64,000 bases of DNA, taken from Spirodela intermedia. Its lineage: Eukaryota > Streptophyta > Magnoliopsida > Alismatales > Araceae. The notes under the pieces are model-generated. The model did no database searches. It was given only the letters and a program-made list of their open reading frames with translations, and was not told the DNA's origin. The translations under genes were made by a program, and so were the position numbers. This document shows, one piece after another, positions 47,801 to 60,500 of this stretch. The DNA lies in NCBI GenBank assembly GCA_902729315.2, contig LR746268.1, positions 2,411,501 to 2,475,500 on the forward strand. The letters run 5' to 3'. The first letter of the stretch is position 1; each line of letters opens with the position of its first letter.

Positions 47801-50046
47801 TGAGGATGAAAGAGTTGAGGAATATATGGCAACATGTTTTCAGAAAGAAAATACACGAGGTGAAAGAGACTGAGAATTACGACAGTTATGAAGACAACAA
47901 TATCAGGAGCAGACTAGATGAGTTCAATGGAGGCTTCCATCCTTCAAAGAAACGAAAGGATAACCATCACAAGGAGTATATGGAGCAAAGCTTCGGTGAC
48001 TCCGTTTCAGTCAAGAAGGCTAGGGTTGTATGGTCGGTGGATCTTCATCAGAAATTCGTCACCGCTGTTAATCAGATAGGATTTGACAGTAAGTATCTGT
48101 TCTGGGTAATCCTGATTTACTATTTTTTTATGGCAAACAATTTCCTGCACTTTTTAAACTAAAAAATCACGGAAAAAGACTTTACAAACTGTTGGGGAAA
48201 ATATATCGTCTAAAAGTATGTTCCTCGGCTATCATTGTTCTACTTGTTGGAACTTTTCTTTGCAGACTTGTTCAGAGGTCTGATTCTCTTCTTGGTTCAT
48301 CTTTGGCAGAAGTCGGCCCAAAGAAAATACTCGATTTGATGGATGTTCCTGGGCTAACAAGGGAGAACGTTGCTAGCCACCTACAGGTAGAACTTCTTTC
48401 TGCATTTGCTTGAATGTTTATTTGGAAAGAACTATGCAGGGTGATAAAATTGACACACTTGCTAGACTAAACTCCATTTGCATTATCACAAATTCAGGTT
48501 CTAAACTTAAAACTGATGCTGAGTTTTTAGTCCATTTCATTTTATGGAATAACATTACAACATTTTATACCATTGCCTGAAGATATCGAACGGATCCGCG
48601 TCAATATATCAGACCCTTCTGTTTTCATGTTTCTCAGTTTGGTATTTTGAAAACCCTCTATGTTTATGCTGATCCGAAGTGGACTGGGGATGATAATACC
48701 TTTTTTTGAAACATTTCCTTCTCAATCTCCGAAGAATTAGAGTCTGAATTTGTATTGTTATTGCTTTCCTTGGATGATTCCAAAATTACGATTAGTGCTC
48801 TTGGGAATATTTTCATATCTAAAACCCATTCGTTAATTATCAGGATGATTAATGTTGCTGTCGGTAATTATCTAGCAATAGAAGACTCTATACTCTGCTT
48901 AATTCTTTCATGATTGATTGAAGATAAATCTGGCCTAGACTTGAATTGGCATTTTTTATTTTTTTCTTTTGAAGATGTTATAGCATGGACATCTTCATCA
49001 CACGATGACCATTCTTATAATCTACACTGATCATGTACATTCCTCATCTTAGATTTACTCAAAATTCACTATTTCTGGGAAAAATAGGAAGTCTTTCTGA
49101 ATTTGAGTCACTCCACCTGCAGAAGTACCGGCTATACTTGAGTAGATTGCAGAAGCAGAACGAAGAGAAAACTCTTGGGGGAGCTGCACAAACTGAACTC
49201 AATGTTAAGGAACGCCCTGGGGTTCTCAGTCAGCAAAGCTCATTAGCAAGACAACAGCAGAATTCTCCAAGTGGCTTTGGATTTTCCTCTGCACGAATCT
49301 ATACTCAGGAAATGATCCCAAAAATAGCATCATTCAGAGCGACAGAGACTGAGTTGGCCTTGAATGACGAATCCTGGGCATCTCTGAATAAGAGAAACAT
49401 TACCAGATTTGGTGTGATGGCATCAAAGAACCTCGAGCCATGGGGTGATGGAGGAAATCAACTAACCCAGTTCGTCCAATTCATGAAGGACCAGCAATCC
49501 ATTACTTTCAAGGACTTCTTGGAGTTCAGACAGGCTGGGCAAGATCATTGCTTTGAAACTGATCACCCGCAATCTCAACCCATTGTCAACTTGAGGGGGT
49601 CCACTGAAGCAGAAGACACCTCCCAACAAATCCACATGAAGCCAGTTGATTCCAAAGAAAGCAAATATATGCTCTTGAAATGTGGCCTTGATTCGGGCTC
49701 TTCTCAGGTCAGCCATGGATTCGTCAATACTCGTTCCTTCCAAGCAGCCTCAGCCACAAATCTTTCTTGTGGAAACCCCTGCTCGTCTGATGACAAGAAC
49801 AGCATCACCAGCTGGTCATCGTTGTATAGTGACGCAGAGGTCGCTCCTTCTATTGACTCCCTCACGTTCCCTCTTCAGAGCTGTGGATTCTTCGAGAACG
49901 CAGGTTTCCATGGCTTGGGGGCTTTTGAGTGCAACCAAATCGCATCAGACTTCCAGAGCATCTTATACGATGAACTACAGTACAACTGTGAGTATCTCTC
50001 TGACTTATTCGAGGCTCCAATGGTGGATGATGGCCTCTTCACGTGA
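44807..50046 (+). CDS. Type-B response regulator (receiver plus GARP DNA-binding domain)
   Basis: Nuclear transcription factor at the end of the cytokinin phosphorelay; histidine phosphotransfer proteins phosphorylate its receiver aspartate and it then activates target genes. Exons 44807-44927, 47464-47616, 47723-48088, 48310-48386 and 49123-50046 (all GT-AG, phases consistent) encode 546 residues. Receiver about 15-125 with acidic D21-D23, phospho-acceptor D67 in [11 protein letters not shown] and conserved K116 in YLLKPVR. A basic linker ([11 protein letters not shown]) leads to the GARP/Myb-like domain, about 189-249: [32 protein letters not shown]...[22 protein letters not shown]. The C-terminal half is Ser/Gln-rich with an acidic, aromatic end, as in activation domains. 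All phosphorelay residues are present, so it should be functional. Which ARR or ORR it is orthologous to I cannot say. Confidence 0.94.
44928..47463 (+). other. Intron 1 of the response regulator gene, 2.5 kb
   Basis: A GT...TTGCAG intron splitting the receiver domain after the first 40 codons. It is AT-rich with no visible gene or delimited element. Confidence 0.7.
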
Positions 50047-51552
50047 TCACTGCCTGCCTGGGCCACTTTCTTCTTGGTTGATCTCAGCTGGAAGAAGAAA
50101 GAGTCTTTCTCTTCCCTTCTTTCATCTCCAGTGCAGTATCAGGTGTAGAATCATTCTGCACCCAAATGAAGCAGATTTGAGGGCATCGATCCACCTGTAT
50201 GTTCTTGAATTTAACCACGAAAACATCCATCCGTCGGACAGAAGTTTATTATATGCTTCTGTTGAAGCTGTACAGAATTTATATATCAAATGGTCTATCT
50301 TTGTATTTAGCAAAGAACTCCTTTGAACGAGGATGATATTCCATGGTAAAATTATATTTAGAACCCTGATTCTAATTTTGTTCTCTGGAAAATTACATTC
50401 ATTATTTGCTTCTATTCAAAAATGTGCAGACTTTCTATCAAAAGTATCAAATGGTGTAGCCTTGTTCCAATCGACGGACTCCTGTGACCATGGATGTTAT
50501 ATCATGGTAAAATTACACTTAGAACCCTGGTTGTCATTGTTTTCTTGAAGAAAAAAACTATTGTATTGCATTGAAAATATGCAGAGATTATATCAGTAGT
50601 ACCCAGCTTTGTAGGTCTGTATGTGGCATACTTCTTCGAATGAGGATGATACCATCTTTGTGGCTTCTCCTAGAAAAAAAACTTAGATTTTTCATTAAAA
50701 GTGACTTCTATATGATCAGGTAGAAATTTCTTTTGTTTTTCAGAATGTGGACTATTAACATGACCTTTTTTCTGTAATAAGGTATCTTAGATAGTGATGT
50801 ACTCAACTCAAGGTGAAGTTGAGTGAAAGAATGGAGGTCAAAGTCAAAGTTACAAAGGTTGGCTTCAGTTAGATCTCTCAAAGAAGTATTGACTTCCATC
50901 ATGAAGACTTTACCCTTTAGTTGACTGAAGTCAATCAACACAAGCACACGGTTTTAGCAGTAGTTGGCCCACTCCTTTTCAGACCCCTCTTGGCCGTTCT
51001 TCTATCTAGATTAAAAGCCTGTGGCTGAATTGTAGAGAGAAAATAATCTTGTGAGGGATATTCATGACTCTGAAAATCATTAGACTTATGATCAAGACAT
51101 TGTCATAATGCATGATGTGAAGAAGAAACCACAGCCTTCGATCGTTATCATGAAGCTTGTGTCATATGTAAAAGATTGGATTTTTTTTATCTTGGTCATT
51201 GGTTGAAGGGAAACCAAAGGTTTAACCACAATAAAACGTTACTTTTTTTTATTTCCCCTAAAAAAGGCTATTGTACAATGTATTTATTCAAAAGATGAAG
51301 CAAAGAGACACGTTAGATACTTACATTCCACACCTTTACCATCTTTACCAATCTGACCCATTTTCCCAGATTTTATAGGCCCAGTTCCAGCACATAATCT
51401 TGTCCAAAAAATCAGCGGCAATGCCTCAACTAAAAAATAAACAACGTCTGTAGCCTACTATACATTTCAACTGATACTATGAATCGTGAAGAACTGGAGA
51501 TGGGTGCAGAGTAAACTGTGATCAAACAGACTGACAGGAATGAGGCGGCACC
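50047..51552. other. Convergent intergenic region with an imperfect tandem duplication
   Basis: Holds the 3' UTRs of the response regulator (+) and the kelch gene (-). ATGGTAAAATTA followed by TTAGAACCCTG recurs at 50343 and 50504 (161 bp apart), and GAGGATGATA recurs at about 50330 and 50640, so part of this region is an old tandem duplication. No other gene is seen. Confidence 0.5.
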
Positions 51553-54500
51553 TCATCTCTGTGAAGGGCGTCTATTTGTGCTCTTGCTGTTCTTCCTCGA
51601 GCTCGCTTCGGCGCTCTCTTCTTCTTCGGCCTTCTGGTCAGCCTCCAGAATCGCAAGCTGGGAGAAGGGAGAAAAGATGCAGGTCAACACCCCTTTAAGG
51701 AAATGATTTTTGAGCTAGTGTATAGGATGGGCCACCTCATCGAGCACTGGCTTCAGCTCCTTAAACCGGGCCTCAGCGAGATCAAAACCATCCTTGCGAA
51801 GTTCCTGAGAGTTTCAAAGCACGTGGGTATAATATTTTTCAATCACCAAGAAATGATTATATATAATTTTTCATGCAAGAGAAAATGGTTGATGGGATCA
51901 GAATTAAATGACTCAAAAACTGAAAACACGTCAATGTCATATAAGTAGATAGCGAGATGTTATTTTTCGATCCATTTACTAAGACCTTAGGATATACCGT
52001 AGTCGATTTAAATACTGAAGAAGATTTAATCAAATGTTTGTCCGGTTTATTTTACAATAAAAGGAAAAATTCTCTGAAAAAATAAGCTTTTTATAAAAAA
52101 AGGGAGATGGATGCATATAGTCACACCGATCACAGCTAAGAAAAGCTCACCTTTCCCGTATGTTGAGTGTGTTCATGGGCGGCCATCTGCCAGTACAAAT
52201 TGGTTCTTCTGTAAAAATCCTTCAGTGTTTCTCCAGGCTGTGAGAGAGGAGAGAGAGAGAGAAATAAAAAAAAGATCATGCAGCGCAATTAATTATCCAA
52301 AAAAGTAAATTTCTTAAGCATAAAATCGAGGTAAAACACGAATGCAGACTCATTGCTTGTAGTTTCTGCTCTCCCACAGAAAAATCGGCAGGAGCTTCTT
52401 TGAGGAATCTTATGCCTCTTAAGTACCAGAACATAAAGAGCTCCCACTAGTAAACCTTGGAAACCTGATAGAAGATAAAGGAAAGATTTGAAAAAATACT
52501 CAGCATGTTGAGTACCATGGGAGTCCTTTGGGAGTCAGAGAGGCCGAGAGTGACTCGTATCTGCTCTATCCTCATCCTCTTCTCTTTCCTCCGGAGATTC
52601 TTCCCCTCACCCTTCAGTATAGCAACAGCATCTTCCGTGTTCATCGTTGATTCCCCATTATCCCCGGCCTTACAAAGCATTCAAAGCAAAAGAGAATTTG
52701 GTGAAGATCATCATATTGTAACTATATTTGGAAATGCAGATGGAAGACCTGCTGCACCTCTTCATCTTCTTCTGTCTCATCGCTGTCGTCTCCACTCTGG
52801 CTGTCGTCATCTTCGCTGTCATCTTCGTCATCGTTCTCATCAGTGACTTCTAACCATTCAGAACTGGAAGCCTGACAGTGGAGATAATTTAGTTGGAACT
52901 TACTCTGATTAGCCAAATATCAGACCAACCAAAGCCAAAAGAATGAAAGGAGAAGGAAAAGAGTCCCCGGAGCAGATGCATATGCTACCAAAAGCTGAAG
53001 TCATAAATGCTGAGCCATATTCATCATTAGAGATGTCAGCAACAGTATTCAGACAAAACCAATGCAATATCAAGTGATTACCAGGCAAGAAGGCATTAAT
53101 AGGTGCTGTAACTTGTAATTAAAAAAAAGAGAGGTAATCAATAGATGCTGCCAGGATTTATAAGCGATAAAAAGTATTAATAGCATTTATTTCCACCGAA
53201 ATCATAAGCTACAAGGCTACAATAGAATCAAACCGGTATGATGCACTTCCACTCATCCAGCTTGCTGAGATTAAGCATGTAAAGATCATCGAGTGTGATT
53301 TCTCTATCCTTGACCTCCATCATGCCCCCATAAACATATAACGTGTCTTTCCCAGCTACCATACATGCGTTGATGCGCCCACAGGGCTTCACTGTCTGGG
53401 AGGCGTAAGTTTGAGGAAGCTGTTAGTTCAAAGGAGAAATAATTTCTTGGTACACTGACAAAAATACGTGAAACCAACCTCTGGATTGGTGGCAGAGGTC
53501 TGAATATTTTCAGTGTAATCCTTTGAAAACCCACCATTGTTGAGAGTGAGGACTCTGTCCATGTGGTGAGAAACTTCTTTGGTGTCGCATTTCTCACCAT
53601 CTACTTCGGAGATTTCTGAGTCCTCTACAGTATTTTGATCGTCCTTGATGTCATCGTTTTCTGGCTTCCTGGATCCTCTTGGCTTCAGAAGAAGTTTGAG
53701 CTATAATTAGATAAATCTCAAATTTTATGAAAGCATACTACTTGACAGTTTGGTAATAATTCGGGATGAACATTCCTATGTGACAAAAATGAAAGCCAAG
53801 AGGTGCATATGCATTACAACGAAAGATGATGGAAATCAAGCCAGTAATCTAGTACATTTCGATCAGCGCCGATAATATATAACCACACCTTATCTTTTGC
53901 GGTTTTATCCTTCCGCAGCTCCAAAGGATACCTACGGAATATACAAAGAGGAAATCAAGAAAAGTGAAGCATATGAACAACATCTATGAAGATATCCCCC
54001 AAATGAACTGGAAGAAAGAATCACGTTAAGGGAGAGAAAAGTGATGAACTGATGACAAAAGACTACAAACGAAAAACTAATTTTATTATTACATCATAAA
54101 ATACCACCATTAACAACAAGAAGGCCCTCTCCTCTGGCAGTATAGATGCACCAAAACAGACCCATTTGATTATTCAACCCACAAGAATTGGGAACATATG
54201 TTTACCATTTAACGATAAATGTTTGTGTCAAACAGGTAGTTTTTATTCTTTTTTTCATTCCTTCGTTTATATTCCTCATATATACGCGTGTTACCATCAA
54301 TCATCTTATATATGACTAGAATACATTCCCAACATTAGGGTTTAGAACCAGTGGAAAAATCAATAGAGCAAATAGTATGTATGCATGGAAGCACAAAGTT
54401 AATGTAACACCGAAAAACAGAAAAGTGACAAAAAGCCTACAATGGGGAAACAAAGAATCTGGTGTGTCTGATGAGCACATCATGATGCATAATTAAAAAG

Positions 54501-57500
54501 AAACATATAGGGTTCAAGTGTCTGCGTTAGACCATTTCGTAGGATCACCAGTGTCTGTATTGGCAGACATTCAATTGTACGCACAAACATTTTTCTTCGA
54601 TAAGGAATTTTCCAAAGATCAAGTAGCCCTCCTCAAGGGCTAGCCCTTTTTAAGATGGGTTTTCATCCAATACAGTCGCTAAGTAATCATTATGTTCTCT
54701 GGGATCATCTTAATCACGTTTCAACCCTAATCTTATCATCCAACTGGGTTTCATATTTCAAAAATGACAACATCAATTTCAAGTTGCATGTATACCCACA
54801 GATGGGAGATTGCCACTGCCTTAATGCAAAGATATGAAATAGGAGTTGAGAGTCCCCAAATGGAATTTACCCAGATGCACTAAGCAAACTACTCTATGTA
54901 ATGAAACATGATCCACATTAAGTTCCTCCTATACATTCCACTCATCCAAAAGCAAAGTATAAATCCAAGTCGTATGACCCTATTTCACAGTGCACAACGC
55001 TCGCCTTATGCTATTCAAGGAAGAACCTTCCCTTTTGCTTGGGATCCACAGCCTCTACACACCTAACAGAGCCCAAAGCACTAAAAGACTCAACTGCCTC
55101 TCTGCTAGATCCCCGGACTTCCTTACGTACAACCACTTCAGGCCCTTCTTCCTCTCTTCCTCTGGAGTAACTCTCATAGGCGATTATCCCTATAGATTAC
55201 CAGCAAACAGGTTTCTCAGAGATCCACTGCCGCATGTCACCACACACATAACCAATGCAATCTTAGGCCTGGCATCAATTAAAAATGCACATAACATAAC
55301 CAATGGTTAAGTCAGATCAGGGTCTATAATCTTCTACTCGGAGGCCCAAATTCCTCCTGATATCTATATAGTATACATATGATGTTCATGAACCGGCTAT
55401 CCACTGATAAACACAGCATAACATCATCAATGCCTTCTATACGTCTGTGTATTGTTCGTATTGTCGTGCTCATTGCAATAGTCAGTTTTCCATATCAAAC
55501 TTAAGATCAGGGGGGTTCTTCTCCTCCAACCGAAATCCTATCGAGACACAAAAACTTAATCCTTTCATGAAACCAGGAAATGGAATTTTGATGAAACATG
55601 TGTAGATGATTGATAAGAATTGCGGTGAAGATTGACAATTGAACTCCTCAACCATTTAAAAATATCAACTCAAACCCAATTTATAAAACCATCGAAAATG
55701 AAAGCTAAGTCAGTAAGATTTTGAACTCCTTATTCCGAGTCCATTCCATTCCTCTACCACAGAATTTCGCAATGAATCAAGTCAACATCTATGAAATAAT
55801 GTTCAGTAGCAAAAGGCTAGCGATAAAAAAAAAATTCAGCGTAAAAAATGTTGCAAAATAAAAAAACTCATCTTCCATGTGAAAGCATAGACGAAAAAGC
55901 CACCACACAAAAATATTGTGCTATTTATGCAAATGACGCATAGAAGAACATACCACCGATTGGTGTCTAGTTGGAATCCATACAGCTCATTCATGAATAA
56001 ACTCATTATTTCATCTCCTGTAAAAATAAAAAGTATATATGAAAATCAATGCATAAGTAATGAAGGTTTATCCTTCCAAAAGAAAATGTCCTGAAATATT
56101 TTAAAATCTAAGTCAATATAAAATTCATCCCACACATTGCTAAACAGGATCCTGACCTCCCATGATCAAATAAGATTGCTGAGTACAGTAAAACAGAGAC
56201 ACTCGACAGAAATGCATTCTATCATGGACTTAGATCTACAGAGAAAACGGCCCATAAAACAGAGGTCGGCTCCTTTATATCAACAGACTTAAATGACAAC
56301 TGGAAAACTGCTGAACATTTACTTGCATACAAAATTCTAAGCCATCAGAAAATTTATGAGATAAGGTACCATAAGGAAGCCGGTGACTAAGAAGCAAAAA
56401 ATGGTTAACAACGTGATACCTCAAGACGGATGTGGGGCTCAGAAAGGAATAATAGCGAGAGATATCAAATGCTCTGGGCAGAGAATAGGGATTAGATAGT
56501 AAAAAAATTCAAAGGATCCTTTTGTGTCCGAGGCTTATGAATCATTTTATTTCTAGAAGTTGAAAATTCCACTGGAAACTCTGGGCACATCTTCTATCAA
56601 GTAGAAGTATGCCGCAGTGCTACAGCTACAGAAAAGTGGAAGTTTGATTTCTGCAAGGGCATGAGCTCTGGATGCCACATGATCTCATTTGCTCTCACTG
56701 GAAGGAAAATCAGGCAAATAGCCATGTTTTCTATGAAAATTGTACGATCAACATTAATAATAAGGAAACATGTTAGTACACAATGACACAAGCCACATTC
56801 CAATTGATTCTTCTACAAGTCATTGGAGTCGAGAAAACTATCAAACCAGACAAACTTTAAATAGAATAAAAATATAAGCATGCCATTTAAAAGTTTATTT
56901 GATGATATTTGTGAGTACGAAAGCTAGAAGATTTTTGAACGAGTTTAAAATATTAATTATAGATGAACGCTTATGAGAAATGAAGCAGACAAGAGAAGAC
57001 AAGAAAAGGTAGGTAAAATTTCAACAAATGAAGACGTGTGCACTGCATGACAACTGACCTGTAACTTCCATATCCACAACACCTCCAAACATTACTGCTC
57101 GTTTCTTGTGCAGGCACATTGAAAACCCAGCACGAGGCCCTGGTGGCATCCCAGCTTTCTTAACCTATCGAAATTTATGATATTTCCTTGAATAATAGAT
57201 CATAGGAGAAGAAATTGAATGTGCTAGGAATGCATAATTTCATCAAACTACCATGCTACATAGCAAAAACCTGGGCTATTAGCGTATAGAGAAAAAAAAA
57301 GTCGCACTTGCAACGAATTATGATGGTCAGAAGTTTTAAGAAATTAAAGAAATCGATAGGGAGAGATATCACAAATGACTGGAAAAAATGTAGTCGTATT
57401 TCTATAAAAAATATATGGCAAGAAAAGACACATTAAACGTTAAACTGAAATTATGAAAATAAAAAAGAGGAAATACAAAGGAAATAGGCATTACTCCATG

Positions 57501-60500
57501 AAATAATCTCCGACTATCAACTTGACAGTAATTACAAGATGGGATCTCCTTCAGCAAAATTACCTTACAATCCTCCCTTTGTACTACAAACCGTCTCGTA
57601 TGCAACATTTTTTCAAGGTCTTTCAAAAACATGGTTTATCACCTTGCCTGATTGCAATCTCAATTCGTCATTGGTACCAGATGCTTCTCCTACCTAAGAT
57701 CTTGCCAGGTACTTCTGCAAACAGCTTTACTGAAATAGTAAACTTAGATAGGAATCACTTATTTTATTATTATTTTCCTCGGGGATTGATTTCCTACAGA
57801 AACCTCTTGATGTTTTATATCTTGAAAGAGAGAGTTAAAAAAAAAAGAGAGAGAATAAGAGAAAAGAAAAGAGTTAGAAAAAGAAACCAAGTCATTCCTC
57901 GTGGGGTGAAAGGTCCCTTACCTACTTAGAAGAAGTACGGCAACTGATGGTACTAACAAAATCTTGGCCAAAGGGATTAGACGTGTGCAACACTAAGAAG
58001 ACAAGTTTATATTTGGGCTTATTGTCATGCTCCAACATAGTTCTATCCTCCTCACTGCCTTAACCATTCTTTTCTCACCACTTTATATCATTTTATTTAT
58101 TTCTTAGAACCACTTACTGCAGCAAACTCGTCTTGCAGGAACACCTCATGGCGCACAACATGGAGGTCTACACGTCCTACTACTATTGAGCAGATCTTCT
58201 AACTTCATGAACTCAAAGGCTCTTCCAGCCCAATACAAATCAACCGCCTTCTTCAAATCTGATGAGCGCACTGAAGTCTATCTTCAGTATTATCACGTCC
58301 CCTCTTCAAAAGAGATCTTTAATCTTCCATGTCATCCTCACCCCTTGTGCAAATGAGATCCCACTTATGTAACCTCAGAAAGAGGTCAAACATCTAGCAC
58401 TCAATCAAATTTCTTCAAAAAAAAAAAAAAAAAAAATCTTGAAAGAGAGTTTTAAAGGGAACCCAAGGGCCCCTTCTTCCAGCTCTGATAATAAAAGCTG
58501 GAAGGAGATGTCTTAGTCCCGATGCCACTACTATGGCTTCAAGAGATCACCTTCCCTCTCTCTCCCTGGTCATGAGCAGAGAAAGAGGCCAAAGTTCGCA
58601 CTGAACACAGTGAAAGATGAAGAGTATGTTCTATTGCCAATTTTTTTGACAACAGAAACTAGGTTCTGTAGTCATTCTGAACTACACAGAGACAAGTAGA
58701 AACATGGAATAATAACACTAGACAGCAATGGGGAGATAATTTCAATCACATCAAAACTATAAATCTGAAACTTTTTACGTCTGTTACCTTTCGCCACTCC
58801 CAGGTACGAGTGTCAAGGGACCACATGTCTGAATGAACTATTCCCTTTTCTGAGCCATTTTTGTCAGATGTGACTTCTTTTGAATAACCCCCATATAGAA
58901 ATACCTGCTTATACAAGTGAAATCAGCTTTTCGCATCAGGAAATATAGGTTGCTTAATCTTTTGATTAATAATAGGCTCAACAAGGGACGGAATTAAGAA
59001 CCATGCAATAAGTAAGAAAAAAATGATTATAAACAGTAGTAATAAAAGCATGTCATGTCAATTTAAATTATGCTTCCAATTTTACAATCATGAAAGTGAC
59101 TTACCCCCACACCATTTAGATCCTTATGATATGATCCCCTGACTTTTGGCGAACAATTTATTTTTTGAAAACTAATATTTAACCAAAATATTGAAACATT
59201 AACTCATTCATCATCTAATTTCCCCTAGGTTCACTAAATCGTTGTCTCTAATCTAATTCAGTGAGGGGAACCCCATACCTCCTTCAAAGAAAAGGAAAGA
59301 AATGGCAGCAAAGAGAATGAAACCCCCCTTCTAAACACATAAGGAAATTTCTCAGAATGGCGCTTATCGTAAAAAAAACTGCTATGTAACACTTTCAATA
59401 AATAAAGACATCTAAAAATTGTAATATTATTAGTTTTTCTGCTTTAAATTGGATCAGGCCATTTGACCAATATGATTACAAAAGGGACCAGACGAGCTGA
59501 TTCAGGATCCAAACCTGTTTCTGCCTATGAGTATTCCAAATGGTCATACCTCACAACCAAAACCTAGCATCATTTAATCACTACATAGTACAAGTTCTAT
59601 AGCTACATGCGTGAAAAACAATAGGAAATACCTGAAGTGATTCAAAATAGCAGAGCAAAACCAATATTCCCATGCAGAGTAATATGAATGCAACAAGAAA
59701 TAAAATTCGGTCAACTTGCCTCATCCTGAAATACAAAGAGCTGAAATCCACTTCTTGCAGTAGGCCACAAGCATCCAAGCTTAGGTTTTATCTCTTGCCA
59801 CTAAAAGTATAGTAGAAGGAACTTTAGAAACAACATGAGAAAAAGGTTACTTGTTCTTAGGATAAAAGTTTGAGAAAAAACCTTGAACTGATCTAGATCG
59901 AATACATGTAGATCATTGAAGTACCTGAAAAATAAATGAAGAAACCTCGTGAAAAATCAGAAGATGCTTGAACAGCAACACAACTCATTCATCTTGCTAT
60001 AAAGGAATCAAGCATATATTGCCCTTAACCTTACTGCCCCTAGTATCCATGTGTACGTGGGTAGCTCAGACATGGCAACATTAAAGGAAAATATCAAGTT
60101 GTTTTTGGTGACAGCAGTAACACACAATTAAGTTTGGCAATCTATATTACAGCGCCGAAAAGAAACTCACAAGGGAGAGGAATTCTAGCCTACGCCATGC
60201 CTTGGAAGGGCAGCCTATCCTTTCTTATTGGAAAACAACACAATGGACTAGGATTGAGTACAGTGTAACGTAAAAATAACAGCTGCATACTAAAGAGATA
60301 AGATAAAGACATGCCCCTATATCTTAGCTTGCAGCAAAGTGCAATTAGTTAGATTCAAAACATGGGATATTCGTTTCAACTATCAATGTATTGTTCATTT
60401 CTGCAAGCGCAATAAATATCGTACGAAGGTGAAAAAAAATGTAGAACTTATACTTGAGCGCAGAAAAGAACAAATGAAGGCTCCCCCATCAAACGAAACA

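Noticed and set aside
48268-48309. Earlier acceptor for response regulator exon 4 (after CTTTGCAG at about 48265)
   Set aside because: It would insert extra residues into the conserved GARP helix; the acceptor before 48310 restores the family sequence exactly.
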